The translations under genes and the position numbers were made by a program. From Drechslerella dactyloides (lineage: Eukaryota; Ascomycota; Orbiliomycetes; Orbiliales; Orbiliaceae): a stretch of DNA of 64,000 nt. Shown in pieces: positions 23,503 to 36,700 of the stretch. The stretch's first letter is position 1. Every line of letters starts with the position of its first letter. The notes under the pieces were generated by a model, which saw only the letters and a list, made by a program, of their open reading frames with translations, was not told the DNA's origin and did no database searches. Location: contig JAGTWJ010000017.1 in NCBI GenBank assembly GCA_020064725.1, forward strand, positions 2,976,001-3,040,000, in the 5' to 3' direction.

Positions 23503-26500
23503 TTCGTCCAGCTTGGGGCCGTGGGGCTGTCCAGCCTTTTTAGCTCTTCCGGGATGGCAAGCAGGATTAATGGCGTCCGAGAGCCGAGGTGGACGGACTC
23601 CAGAAGCTGAATGACGGAACCTAGCAACGGAAGCGGACGTTTTCTTTTTTTTTCCTCCGTCCTCGTGCTTTCCTTGCCTCTTTATATTTAGTATCTTTCC
23701 TTTTGCTGTTTTGAGAATCCGATGCCTTTTGGACAGTCGGGACCGGGTGGGGGGACGACGGGCTAGCCCTGGCAGAACGCTTGGGAGAGAACGGCAGCCG
23801 TTAATGCAGACGGCTGGGGAGGCAGATGGCGATTCCTGACGATAGCCTGCAGCCGGGCTCCAGAAGGCGCAAGTGCCTCTTTATCGGATACGAAAGGCGC
23901 CTGTCTGGCCGAGTCGGATGCAGCAGCTCGAGCTCGAAGAGGGCAAGCGTCGGTCCGGATGCGTTGCGTGACGTTGGGTTTCGCGCGTTTCTGCTTGTCT
24001 GTCTCGTCTATCGAAAAGGGACGGACTATCGACGGGGCTCGGTCAGCCTTCGGTTGCGGATTCGGTTGGCCGAATTTAATATAGAGAGCCACAGCCACCG
24101 GGCAGGCTGCAGAGGGTCGCTTGAAGGTGCTGAAGCTGGCGGTGTCGGAGTCGCTGAGTGTCTCACGCCGGGTGCCCTGAAACCGTCTACAGATGCGGGT
24201 CGATAGAGAGGGGGGAAAAAGTCGAAGTTAAAGTCGCGATCTAATTCGAGGGCGAGTGGAGCTGTCAAACGGGGCGCTGGGACTCCACAGGAAATATAGA
24301 ATATCGAATCCACAGCAGCGGCAGAGGATCGAGGAATGGAAAGGGGACGATGCAGTATAGCAGGCAATTATAAAACGTAAATTAAAAAGGAGAATGAGGA
24401 ATCCCGAGAGAACAGACAGGACGGCGCGCCAGGATCGATTGGGGCAGCCGAGGCGAGTGTTTGGAGCCGCCAGAAGACAACGAGCAGGGCCGATTATTTT
24501 GGACGTATCGTCAAGGGCGGTGACGCAGAAATGCCGGCCGATTCACAGGCGTCCGGCGAGGCGCGGAGCGGAGGGACAATCGCACGTCCGTCGAGCGGTG
24601 ATGGGACAGGTCGCACGGGGGGATATAGAGACGGCCAAGGCGACGACGGTTGCTGTGGGACTACTGCGACTGGGGCCGAGCGAGGAGACGGCTACCGAGG
24701 AGGAAGCAGCGGTGGCGACGGGCAGGCGGATTCGCGATGCAGAAGGAGGACGAGGAGGACGAGGAGGAGAAGGAGAAGATGGTGATGATTGTGATGAGAA
24801 GGAGGAGCGATAGAAGGGCCGATAGTAAAATACGGGCGGGCGGGCGGTCAGGGCGGAGGGAGCGGGCGAGTCTTTCTGGAAGGATGGGCGAGGTTCTCCA
24901 GCGACGCTGACTAACCGCACGCACGATTACTCTCCTCCTCCTCGCTCTCACTTCACGACACTCCGTCTGGCTGGTCTCCACGGCGTCAGCCCCCGTCATC
25001 CGTCCCCTCCTCCATCCTCTCTCGCTCCCTCCACTCACGCCCGCCGCTTCGCTGGACAGCTTCCCCATTGGAGGCAGGCGGACCCCGAGCCCGAATGTCG
25101 GATTCCTCCTGGGCGGTCCGCTCGTCGTTTCATTCAGGGGACACCCCTTCCCCGTCACAGTCGAAAACCCATTCCTCGCTGGCCAGTCTGCCTGTCAAAT
25201 CTGCAATCCCGCGCGATCCCGCTTCTGGCGGCCGGCATATGCACCCGTCTCAAAGGAGAATAAGTCGTCGAGGGCATCCCAGGAGAAAGAGGCATCACTG
25301 ACGCATCTGCCTGTCAAAGTTATAATAATAATACCCTACGCCGTATATTTGACATCCAAGTCCAGGCGCATGCATCTATCGACGCAGTTGCCCTTTCCAG
25401 CCGTCGACAATCTCTCCAATCTCTCCGGGGAAACCACACGAGACGCGCGAGAGAGAGAAAAAAGAACTCCGGCAAACTACACACGCCGCTGAGGCAAGCA
25501 GACAGGCAGGCGAGCGAGCGAGCAAACGGCCAGGTTGAAATTGCAGGAATAGGGGAAATTAAACCCACCGCGCTCGCTAATCATATAAAGCGGACATAAC
25601 GCTCCAGACACACACGACACGACACGACTGGACAGCACCCGAGGATCGAAGGACCGAATGAGCGGATGCCAAATACCTCAAGCAGCACTGCTCGTTCGCC
25701 GTCACGGCTCCCACGGGCGCGATTACGGCAGTGCCTGCCACTGCCTCCTGTGTAGCCATGTCGTGGCCTCTGGTTCCACAGGGGCACGCTGCTACCGCAC
25801 CGTACCGTCCCAGCCGTACGGGTTGGGACCATCACGGTCTGGTACAAGTCCGAAGTTCAGATGCGCAATGCTCTCGTCAGCCCGGGGCGGTCTGACTGGG
25901 TTGTTTTGACTGATCTTGACACTCTGGCCTCCGATGACATTGACCGTTTTGGTCCCATCGGTCACCCAAATGTATGATGCTGCGTCCTCCGTCTCTTCGA
26001 ATGCTTTCCAGAGGCAAAAACATTAAAAAGGAAAGACGCAGCGTCCGCGCGCATGTGTGTGTGGATACACCAACCGAATTCATGAGACGCGACGGCAAGC
26101 CTGATACGCACACGTCGCCGTTATCTGCGCCAGCCCCGACAGACCGGTGTTGGATCCTCCCGTGACACGATGCTCATGCAATAGTGAGGATACTTGGTGC
26201 ATCCACAGACCGCCTGTGACTGTACCGCTGCGGCTGGCCGGATGCTCACTCTGAGCCGCAGACATCTGATTCGATGTAGCCGAGCAAACAGCAGGCAAAA
26301 GAGACACACCCGTCCTTCCAGAACCTTTCTTAACGTTTCGAAATTAATAATTAAATTGCAACCAGCGGTGTCTCGCGGCTTTTTCGTCGACCTGTCCTTT
26401 CCTTCCTCCCACCCCGAGACCATCCCATCCCATCCCATCCTTTCTTTCCTCCCACCTCGCACGGCCGGACTCGATTTGGAAGCCCGGCGTCCGCGACCCG

Positions 26501-27877
26501 AGAAATTAGCAAGCGAAAACCTGTTGGGGTTGACAAGGCGCGTGCTCGGTCCAGCCAGCCAGTGGAGCACCAACTACGTATGTGGAGAGAGGCGATTTCA
26601 TTCCATCTGGAAAGTGCATGTCGAGTGGGTCGATTCAAAGGCGATTGTCACGATCCCAAGAACAGGATTCAGCAGGCCGCGGTATTCCCATTTACCTCAT
26701 ACATGCTGCGTCTGCCAATGCTGCAAGTTTGGTTTTCTCGCAGTTTCCTCGCTGCTCCACATTCCACGCGTCGCGGCCCAGCATTCCGGCGTCGCGTTCC
26801 TCACTCACTTATCGGACCCGAGATATCTGACCGCAGACCATCCGTATGCGTCCAGCAAGGAATTCCGTGAATACGTCAGAATAGTCCACACGAGCCGCGG
26901 GTCGCAACTGCAACCGTGTCTATAGTCCGTATACACACCGCACGTCCTAATGGTAGTATCTATGTGAACAGCCAGGCGGACCCTGGCGACCGCCCCGCAG
27001 GACCGGATATTTGATTTTCCGTCAGTCACTTTGGAAACCCCAGATTCAAGTTCAGCCTGTTAAGTTAGCAAGTGTCCGTAATTTACGTGCCTGTCCGAAT
27101 GCCTGTCCGAGAACCCCGGCGGCTGGGATATTCGCAATCGAGCGTGCGACATGCATGTGCACATGCACGTATGGCGCTCGCTCACCGCATCTCATGCACG
27201 GCAGAAGGTCCACGCACATTTTCTGCATGCAGCCCGCCGAAAGATATCACTATCGATACACATTTTGTCTTCAAGAAGTCCGGTACCGGTAGTGGATCCG
27301 GCGGGTGAGATTGATATTCCGGCTTTCCAGAATCGATCGATCGGGCCGTATTCAGTACTTTCTTTGCTATATGCGGTTGTTATAGGTATGCAGGAAGGGC
27401 GGATCCGAAGTGCGTCGCGCGTAACCGTGGATAGCAAGGCTCAGATTTGGCGATGCTATATATATCACTCCTCTGACAAATCGGTGCCGTCGGAGTGATA
27501 ATACGGACGTGAACGGCGACCAATTCCACCCATCGCTACGACTGCTATATATAATTTGCATCGTAGTTGTACAGTCGATGCGAGGGTTCCAGGCGCAGTG
27601 TATACGATGTCTCTACTGTCGAATTGGTACATGCACACAGCAAATTATCACACGTAATATTACAACAAGATGACAACCTCCAAGCTCGGCGATACAGACA
27701 GCACGCTCGCGTTGCAATCGCAGAAAATGAGATATACCCATGCATGCCGTCTACCTAGCTATCTCTATAGAATATCTTACACGTGAAATACACTCTCTAA
27801 CCAGCCGCGGACAATATAATCGTACAATGCAGACCACACGCGTACATTCGCTTGTGCGACGTAGGTTCTATCGATGT
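23503..27877. other. 4.4-kb gene-free interval
   Basis: Upstream flank of the unknown gene at 21.7-23.5 kb and 3' flank of RPA135. The left half is GC-rich with purine-rich low-complexity DNA (24.6-24.8 kb, GAGGA runs). A CCCAT repeat lies at 26419-26440. Long open frames here have arginine-, serine- and cysteine-heavy composition expected of chance translation. No RNA gene was recognised. Confidence 0.5.
26419..26440. repeat. CCCAT pentanucleotide repeat
   Basis: Four tandem copies in a C/T-rich stretch; complementary in sequence to the repeat at 8427-8450. Confidence 0.8.
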
Positions 27878-30800
27878 CTACGGCGACACATCGTACTTCA
27901 TCTGAATACCCATCGCCAACAGCTCAACGTCCAGATACCTATATCACACGTTAGCCATAACACTCGCATTTAAACTTCCAAAATAGCAAGATGAAATCGT
28001 AAAGAGGTGTAAGAGGGTTAGGATACTACTCACTTTAGCACGTACGGAATCACAACCACCGTCGTGTCATCGCCGCCCAGATATCGATTCCCCAGCCCAT
28101 CCTCCCAATACCCCTTCGCCCCAACATCGAACTCCGTCGCCCGCACAGCACACCGCCGACACCGCACCTCCGCCCGCCGCTCCGCCGTCACGATTGGTGT
28201 CGTCGACAGAAAACTGCCGCAGGACCGACACACCCACGTCTGATGGTAATCGCTGCAATTCAGCAACCGGTCCTGCACCAGGAACGCGGTCCCGTGCGCC
28301 AGCAGCGAGTCCCGCTCCATCTCACCGATACGCAGCCCGCCCATCCGCTTCCGTCCCTTGACCGGCTGCCGCGTCCGTGAGTCCACCGGCCCGGTCGACC
28401 GCACCTGGTACTTGTCGTTCACCATGTGTCGCAGCCGCTGGTAATACACCACGCCCAGATATATGTCCGCGTGGAATTCCTGTCCCGTGATCCCACTGTA
28501 CATTGGCTCGTTGCCGTAATAATTGTACCCCGCCGCGCGCAGCTGGTGGCCGAAATAGTCGACGGCGGTATTGTGCTCATTAAACTTGAAGGGCGTGCAG
28601 TCCTGCGCGAAGCCGTGCAGCGCGCCAGCTTTGCCCGCCATGCTCTCGACAAACATGCCGATGGTCATACGAGAAGGGAAAGCGTGCGGGTTGATGATGA
28701 CGTCCGGTTGTATGCCGGACTCCGAGAAGGGCATGTCGACGGCCGGCCACTTTTGCGAGCAGACGCCCTTCTGCCCGTGTCTCGAGGAGAACTTGTCGCC
28801 GATGACAGGCGACCGCGTGATCCGGAACTTGACGCTGATCGCCTGGCAGATTGTGTCGCCGACGTCGTTGCCGAGCACCCGTACTTCCTCGATGTACGCG
28901 TCTTCCGAGCTTTTGTATTTGAAGAAAAAGGTCTCGCCCGTGCCCATGTTATGGTAGACGGCAATGGGATCGCCCTCAACGACCTTCTGTCCGACCATCG
29001 GGAGGCCGTCTGTGTCATCGATCGTGCCGCTGTATTTGTCCCGCATAGCCTTGAACTTGGCCAGAGTCTGCTGGTCGGCACCTATTGGCGCCCAGCCGTA
29101 GCCGAACGCCAGCTGCGGGACCTTGGACTTCGATTTCTCCCCGAGGTCGTATTTCTCCGTCTTGTAGACGGTACCGTATCCGAATCCGCGCTCGTGCGCC
29201 GACTTGTTGATAATCATGGCGTCGTCCATGTCGTAGCCGGTGTATGCGATGACGGCAACGACGGCGTTCATCCCGTTGGGGAAGTTGTCCAGGCCGTAGG
29301 TATTGTACAGAGGCGCCCTGACGACCGGTGACTGGCCCGTCTGCAGTCTGTACATCTTGTTGTCCGTTCGATGTCGTATCGCGGTTCCCGGTGTGCCCAT
29401 CGTCTGTTTACCCATCTGGCACTGGTACATGTTTCTGGGACTCTGGTTGAAGTCGGAGAAGGGCGTCATGTTGGCGACGATGGAGAGGATGTTCGTTGGG
29501 TCGAATTCAACGTGCGTGTCGCCAGACTTGATCTCCGGGTCCGTCACAGCGATATTGAGGAACGGCTGCTCGAAGGGGCCGACAAAGTCCTCCTTGTCCA
29601 GTGGGATGTACTTGACCGGTCGGATCATGCGGGCCTCCTGCGAGAAGAGATATACACCCGGATACTGCCCGGAATTCGACACGGGCACGTACCCGATCTC
29701 CAGGTCCTTGGGGACATTGTGCGTACCCTCAACCTTGTAGAACCGTAGACAGTCAGCGACCCGGCGAGCGTCCCTCGGCGAACACCAGCCCAGTATCTTC
29801 CCGTCAAGTTGGACGGCCAGAGTGGCGTCCGCGGGTACCGGCAATATCTTGGCCGAATGGACTCCCAGTGTCAACACCAGCGGTCCGATGTGGCTGCAGT
29901 CCAACGTCGTCGTCGCAACTTTGCATTTGTGCGCCAGATGGTTTAGCAAACCGCAGGGAGAGCCGTCAGGCGTGTGAACCGGACACAGGAACCCCCAACT
30001 CTCCGGCAGCAGCTTTCTGACCGTCGTAGTCTTCAATTGCGCGAAGAAGCTACCTCTATGCACCATCCTGAAATGACTGATATACCGGTAAAAGTTCAAC
30101 TTCTCCGCAACAACCGTGAATCCCGTCGTCTGCTGCAAGTCCAGCCCGCTGGGACTCGACAGATTCCCCGTACTAAGGAAATAATGCAGCGACTCGCCGA
30201 TCCGCTCGTTGACCTTGGCCAGCATTTTACGCATGTACTGCGGCGAGTTGAACTCCACCTTCGCCCCACCCATGAGATCCGACCGGATCTGTGACCGGAT
30301 GTTGAACAGATACTCCTCAATCTTCTCCTTCAGGATCTGCGCGTACAGGAACCCGCCGAGCAGGATCTCCTGGTGCTGCGCCGCGTCGACATTGTCCGCC
30401 GCGCAGGTGCCCGCCACCAGCGAGTACAGCTTCTTGATCATGAACAGCAGCTGCCGAAACTTATCCCCGTCGTCCTGAAGATGTACCAGCACGATCTTGC
30501 GCAGGAACAACTTGCCGACCTCCACATCCGATACATCGGGGCTGACCTGCATCACGATCCGGAACTTGTCGCCCAGATACGCCAGCGTCTCGTGCCGCGA
30601 GTAGAGACCGTACGTCTTGTATGTCCGCAACAGCAGCTCCATCCGGTCCGTCAAAAAGGTATCCTCCCGCTGATCGAGCCCGACGATGCCCTCAAAGATC
30701 TCCCGGTCGTTCGTGTCCACGAGCGCCTTGAGTATCATCATGACGGGGACGAGATACTCGCGTTTCCGCCAAGAGAAGCGGAAGGTGATGTTGCCGTCGG

Positions 30801-31689
30801 TGAGGTAGTGTATCACGTTTGTCATCGACGACTGGTCCGGCCGCACGGACCGAATCTGGACACCCATGTTTGTGTACGAGGGCCCGCGCTTCGCATATGA
30901 CGACCGCACGACGGCCATGGCGTAGTTGCGGCGGTTGACGATGAGCATGCGGATGAGCTTTTCGTTACCGCTGACGATAAAGTAGCCGCCGAGCTCTTCG
31001 GACTCTTCCTTGTGCTCGACGAGGTCTTTTGGCGACATGCCCTCCAGGTGGCATCGGTTGCCCATGACCATCAGCGGGAGGAGACCGCAGTCTCGGTATT
31101 CCTTCTGCCATTCGCCATTGTTGACTTTATAGTGGAGCTCGAGTTGCAGCTGGCCGCGGTAGGAGACGTGTCGTTCCCGGCACTGGAGTGTAGCGATGTG
31201 AGTGTTAGCGTGATTGGAGATAGCGGTGGTGGTGTAGTAGCGGCGGCCGTACCTCTGCCGGGTATATCTCTCTCTTCATGGCGGTCTTGTCTCGTGAGCT
31301 CAGCATCGACTTGCCAAGGTAGTAATTCGCAATCCTGACTATAGTCACCCGGTCAGAATGGTTCCTCGAATGCAAGACCGTAGGTAGGATCTGAATCGCC
31401 AGAGATTGGGCATACTCGTCAGCTTGTTCCCGTAGCCGTTCTCTTCGTTGCCGTCCAGCTTGTCGAAGACGGTCTTCTCGCCAATGTCCTGAATCGCCTG
31501 GTGCATGCACCCCCCTTCTCTGAATACAGCGTTCCATGAGTCGACATGCGGCCTTATAGCGTCCTGCAGGGCCGGGAAGGCGGTTTTATCGGCTGGTGGG
31601 TTGCGAAATCGCTTTTCGCGGTTGATGGTATCGAAGACGGCCTGGCCCGCCGACGAGCGGGAGACGACCGACTTCTTCGTCGACGGCAT
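27878..31689 (-). CDS. RPA2: RNA polymerase I second-largest subunit RPA135
   Basis: Four exons, 31689..31416, 31338..31253, 31182..28034, 27938..27878; 1189 aa, close to the usual length. It is the beta-like subunit of Pol I, forming with the largest subunit the catalytic centre that makes rRNA in the nucleolus. Family landmarks: RNRRNYAM, ESWGFLCPVHTPDGSPCGLL, the GYDMDDAMIINK catalytic-centre block, IGDKFSSRHGQKGVCS (hybrid-binding region) and the C-terminal zinc site CRSCG...CRRC. The main frame appears to stop at 28030. A GTGAGT donor at 28033 and a TAG acceptor at 27939 instead add a last exon encoding YLDVELLAMGIQMK, the conserved C-terminus. The second exon begins IRIANYYLGK. It shares a 330-bp promoter with the MICOS gene. 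Confidence 0.97.
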
Positions 31690-32019
31690 TGTGGTGCGTA
31701 AACACGCAGGGTGGATAAGGCCGTTTGCGCGATCGTGAACGCTACAGCTGCACGAGCATCGGTTGCGCGTGGGTGCTGGAAACGTGGAATTGAAGGTGGA
31801 ACGGTCGAGGATGTCGAGGAGCTGCAGGGAAGCGTTCCGCCAAATAATTTTTCTGTGCATCGAGTAGCGGCGGACGCCAAGACTTCGGCTCTTCACGCCA
31901 AACGAACAGGCACGGGCTCGCTTCTTTCTCCCTTCCACCGCCTGAGCGAATATCTCGTCCGGAGCTCGACGACGACTACCACGATCACCTCGTGCCAGAC
32001 ATCACTCACCCGCTCGACG
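31690..32019. promoter_or_regulatory. Divergent promoter of RPA135 and the MICOS gene
   Basis: Only 330 bp separate the two start codons, so both core promoters and leaders must fit here. No TATA box is evident, which suits two housekeeping genes. Confidence 0.6.
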
Positions 32020-32901
32020 ATGGCTGCAAGACTGCTTCTGAAGCCGGGAGCTGCGGTGCGTTACTATCTGGATTCCCCCGATATACCGTGCGAGGCACAA
32101 TGCTGATATGGCTTCACAGGCTCTCGGTGCGGCGTCCCTCGCCGGGTTCGCCACGATATCAACCGTCCTCGCCGAAGAGCCGGTACGTTCATTCCGATAT
32201 CATACTCTCCAGAGCTTCAATTGGTCATTGTATGGATCTAACACTGCCGAACCTTCCAGATAAACATCAACAAGAAGTCCATCTACGACGACTACCCGCC
32301 ACCGACACCCCACCGACACAACCTCGCCCTCCCCGCCCCCGACTCCTCCTCCTCAACCGACACCACCCCAGCCCCTCACCACCGCGCGACGCCCACGGAG
32401 CGTCTGGCGACAGAAATCGGCACCGGCCGGCGGGCCCTCTACACGCAAGTCGTAAAGGTGCAACGCTCCCTCGACGACCTCTTCGACCGCTACCTGCACA
32501 TCGAACACACCGTCACAACGACAATCGCAGACATCGCCCCCTCCCAGCGGTCCGGCGAGACCGTCATCCCCGGCGTGCTGTTCGTCGCCATCTCCGCGAT
32601 GGCCGGCAGCGTGCTGGCGCGGCGGCGGATGTTCCCGCTCCGCGTGCTGGCGCCGGTGGTCACGGGTGTTGCGGCGTCGTGGTACTTTTTGCCGGAGACG
32701 ACACGCAACGTGGCCGATCTGGCGTGGCGGTGGGAGCAGAAGGTGCCGGCGGTGGCGGAGGCGCATCTGGCGACCCGGCGCGGCGTGGAGGATGGGTGGA
32801 GCGCGGCGACGGGGACGTATCGGCAGGCGAGGGAGACGGTTGAGGAGTCGACGGCGAAGGCGCGGCGGACGATCGAAGGGTGGGTCCGGAATAGCAAGTA
32901 G
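32020..32901 (+). CDS. MICOS complex subunit, Mic26/Mic27 (apolipoprotein O) family
   Basis: Three exons, 32020..32055, 32120..32182, 32260..32901; 246 aa. The first exon holds only 12 codons (MAARLLLKPGAA) and the second 21, all in phase 0. SIYDDYPPPTP and the later TPTERLATEIG are typical of the fungal family. Two hydrophobic segments (about 135-152 and 157-177) include the glycine-rich hairpin AISAMAGSVLARRR. A basic helical tail (ARETVEESTAKARRTIEGW) ends the protein. Mic26/Mic27 proteins lie in the mitochondrial inner membrane and support crista junctions and Mic10 oligomers. The Arg/Leu/Ala-rich N-terminus could act in mitochondrial targeting. Which of Mic26 or Mic27 it is cannot be told from sequence alone. 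Confidence 0.9.
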
Positions 32902-33389
32902 CTGCACATACCTGCATCGAGGGCTTGTCGTTGCATCCTCTTTACCATTCGTGTAGCATATGTGTAGATTCTAGAGGTTGGTGGGAGCATGTATGTACAT
33001 ATTTGGAAAATTAATCTGCATGTATCAATCGCATCTACGACACTCCACAAGGTCATCATCCAACGCATCATAAGAAGTGAGCTGGGACGATTAAAGGTGG
33101 CTGTACGCTTGTGCATCTATGGGATCCATGGTAAATCCGCTAATATGGATATATGACATCAAAGTATCAAATTTGCAACCTATCGCAATGCAAGAACAGC
33201 AAAACCCGGTAAGAAGCAAACCAATATATTTATAACAAAGAGGTAACAAATGAAATGATCACAAGTACACCGGAAACCCAACCTCTAGACGCCAACCAAA
33301 GCAGTTTACAAGATGCATGATATATATGACGTCACACCAAACTGCCGTGTACCGTACGTCGTACGTCCGTACGTTTCTTGGTTTTTGTT
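32902..33389. other. Intergenic, between convergent gene ends
   Basis: 0.5 kb of AT-rich 3' flank. CGTACG-based direct and inverted repeats lie at 33352-33375, close to the end of the small gene. No coding signal. Confidence 0.55.
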
Positions 33390-33759
33390 TTAGCGATACG
33401 TCCGCTCGACAACAACGGGCACACTCTCCCGCCGCGACGACACATACGATGCCCTCGGCGTAGCATAGACAACGCTACTCTTCGAGTGCGAATGGACGGA
33501 GCCGTTGCGGTGGTGGGCAGAATCCGAGCGATGTCGGTGAGTGGAGTGGTGGCGATGGCGACTGTCGTAGCTTGAGCGCGGACGCTCGACGATGACGGTT
33601 TCATGGCGGGGAGCTGTGACTGGAGGGACGTAGGAGACGCGGCGGGCGACGGGGTACTCGAAGCGGCGCTCGGTTGGGCTTCTGCAGTATTCGTTAGCGG
33701 GAGATATTGTCGTGATATCAAATCTCTGACTGCAGACTGGCACTTACATCAGGCACATT
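33390..33759 (-). CDS. Small His/Ser/Arg-rich protein, unknown function
   Basis: Two exons, 33759..33749 and 33681..33390; 100 aa. The first exon is only 11 nt (ATG TGC CTG AT), followed by a consensus GTAAGT donor and a GCAG acceptor 67 bp on. Splicing gives MCLISPTERRFEYPVARRVS. The body alternates ERPRSSYDSR with HRHHSTHRHRSDSAHHR and ends VVVERTYR. There is no signal peptide or membrane segment, and the composition suggests a disordered basic protein. Short fungal proteins starting MC(L/I) with Arg/Tyr/Ser/His-rich bodies are common, but I cannot name a family. Without the first intron the frame stays open upstream, yet it starts only with a weaker, unrelated sequence. The consensus splice sites support the model. 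Confidence 0.6.
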
Positions 33760-36700
33760 TTGAGGGTCGAGAATTAATTCAGCACAGCAGCAGACGAGGA
33801 TCTTGTAATTAATTTGATATTGCTGATTGTAGTATAATAGTAAATGAAGCGAGGGCCGTTATGTGTAGGGCTTTGGTAATGGTGTAACGTATAACAGCAC
33901 AAGGTATCGCGAATATATTCAAATACAAGGTTGATGCAAGTTCGATTAGATTGCAATCGTCGTATCGGCTTTTATATGATATCTTGAATGTTCAAGCTGG
34001 AGGAGTATGATTTATACTTGAAGGGAAGATCTTGTTTGAATGCATCCCGATTCGACGGCTGCTGTATTTATAGCCCGGGATGCCATCATATCATGTCGCC
34101 AGCCGCCCGGCTGGGTGGCAATCTTCAAACCCCGTCATTCAATTGTATCGATGGCTAACTAGCGGTTACCTCATCACCGATCCTGCCGCTGCGACAAACG
34201 TTGCAAACGAACACGGAACAGTCATGGCCATGCTCGCCTTATCCGATATACTTATTATAGCTGACCCGGAGCCCTTGGTATTATACGCGGAGGCACTCTC
34301 CCGTCTACTGACCGATATGGCGGAGATGGCATGCTCGTCGCCAGATCCTACTGGTCCGATGACACCGGTCGCCGCCTCGGATCCTCTCGCCTTGCGGCAA
34401 CGCATGCATCGCATGAAATTCACAGCGCGAGCTGTCTGAAGGAGAGTGAATTTTCAGGGAGCCTTGTATTCCACTTCGATCCTTCGGGCTGACGATATGA
34501 TGCCATCGGGCTGTTACGTAGGTGTTTTGGCTACGTGTATACGTCTTCGCCTTGGAATATTGGTAAGCCGCATAAGTACTGGGCGGCGGGACTGAGGCGA
34601 GTGCCTGCCCAATGAGCCATATGACCAACGTTAACACATGGCCATGGTGTGAGGCCGCGACCGGGAATCAAATCGTAAAGTAAAGTCTCTACCAGGTGGC
34701 TCTGCGAGATCTTGGGATCCGGGGAATCAGCAAGGTTCGGTAGCATCCGTATGCATCGGTACCAATATCGCAGGCCAAGCGACTAGAGCATTCGAACGGT
34801 TACCAAGTCCCCACTCGGTACAAGCTGGAGCTCGTGCGCTCTCCTCCATCCGATCTATCGACAGTTATCTGCACTATGATGCGACGAAACCTAAACCCAG
34901 GGAAACAGGTTTTCCACGCCGTCGTTGTCGCTCGGCGCATTCCCATCTGTCAGACCCTGTCCGTCTGTCCGTTGGAGGGAGATTGGAAATGATGCAACCG
35001 TGCAGCGACCCCCAGCAGCTTTGGCTTCGATCGAGCAAGCGGATCTCGCGAAGCACGGATTGGTGGACCAGGCCATGCCATGCCATGCCACGACTCGCAA
35101 TGGCAGCAAGACGGAAAGTGAACGAGATGAGGACGGGGATGCCAATCACTGAGAGCTTTCTCTTCGATGGGCACACTTTAATTACCGCGTGGCAGCCTAC
35201 CGCTTTCTTGATACATGCTGCAGATTGTGCCGGAGCGCCATTCCCTTTCCTTTGTCTGGGGATTCGCCTTCTGGTCAGCCACTTTATCCGGACCGCTCGC
35301 GGTAAAATTCTCCTCTACGTATATCGTAAACGGCCATCCTAATCGATGCATTTCCTTATAATCAATCAGCCAGCCGAGCTGCCTGGAATGCCCAGTACCG
35401 AGAGACAGACAGCTCGCATGGCAAATTTCACAGGTCGACCTTAATTCTAGCGGCTTCTCGCCTCCCTCTTCAGCGACAATTGCAAACGAGCTCAGTCGAC
35501 CGATAAGTGAAGGGACATGTTCAAACGAGAAAAATAAAATTTATCTGTCTCTGGGCCCCTTTGCAATCTTGCCGTTTGCGACCGAACCCCGTACCAGAAT
35601 AGAAACAATTGCGGGAAAACGCACTTCCCTTACTTCCCTCACTTACCACCTCACTTACCTTTCTTTGACCGCGCGATATGAGGTCTGGGTGCAATAGATT
35701 AATATTATTGCGCTTGCACAGCCTCGTCCCTCGGCGCCCTGATGTGGGATCTCCGAGCACACGTGGGGAGAACGAAATGCGTAAGCCCCGCCCGCCAAGG
35801 TTATAGGAGAACGGCAACGGGGTGGCCTGGGTTCCTTCCTCCTCCTGCGCATGCCTGCTTCCCCTCTAAACTGCGGGCGGAAGCTTCGCAGTTTCACCTT
35901 CTACCGCCGGACGGTTACGTTCACGTTCACGTTAGTTCGCTTTCTATACGAACCGTGGGCGCATTTTGGACGCATTTTTGTACTTTCTCGTGGCATCCTC
36001 CAGGCAGGGAAGAGGGGAAGGAAAAGGAAAGAAGGAAGGACTGCGAAGGTTCTTCGACGGAAGGAGGGATCGATTTCGAACAATGCATTGTGATTGTACA
36101 ATAATTTGAACGTTACTGCTCGAGTGGGTTGGAGTGGGTATTCTGCCATTGAAACAGAAACGCCATGTGCCGTTTTTTTAGTTTGGATCTTTTCAGTTTT
36201 TGGTTTTTTTTTTAGAGTTCTTCTCCCTCGAACGACCTACCGTCTACGAAGGTGCATTTGGCGCAAACGTGTCTGCAGAGACGCCTCTGGTGAGCCCGCC
36301 AATGGCCTCCCTGCAGCACTGCACAGGCGCCCGAGTAGACCGGTATTTCTTGCTGTCTGTCTGTCCTGTCTGTCTGCAGGCTGCAGAGTGGGCAAGCACG
36401 CGTGCATGCGTGCATCGCGGCCAGCCAATGGGGCCTCAGCGCGGATGTCTGGGTGCGCATGTCTGCCTGACGTCTTCCGTTTCACGTTTCGCACAGCATT
36501 CCAAAGCTGATAACAGAGATAAACGGCACATGGCCGCATTCCTTGGGGATTAAAATAAAATAGGATAGAAAACGGCCCGTTGAATGTCGTGAACTGAGCG
36601 GCGCTCGCACGATCGAATGGCAGAGTCTGCGGCCAGGCGAGCGTGATAGACAAGACATGCGATCATGAGTCGTGTGTGAACGCCAGCAGAGGTGGTTACT

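Noticed and set aside
26194..26925. 243-codon plus-strand frame
   Set aside because: Ser/Arg/Cys-rich chance composition, low-complexity CCCAT repeat inside it, no motifs, and overlapping frames of similar length in other phases.
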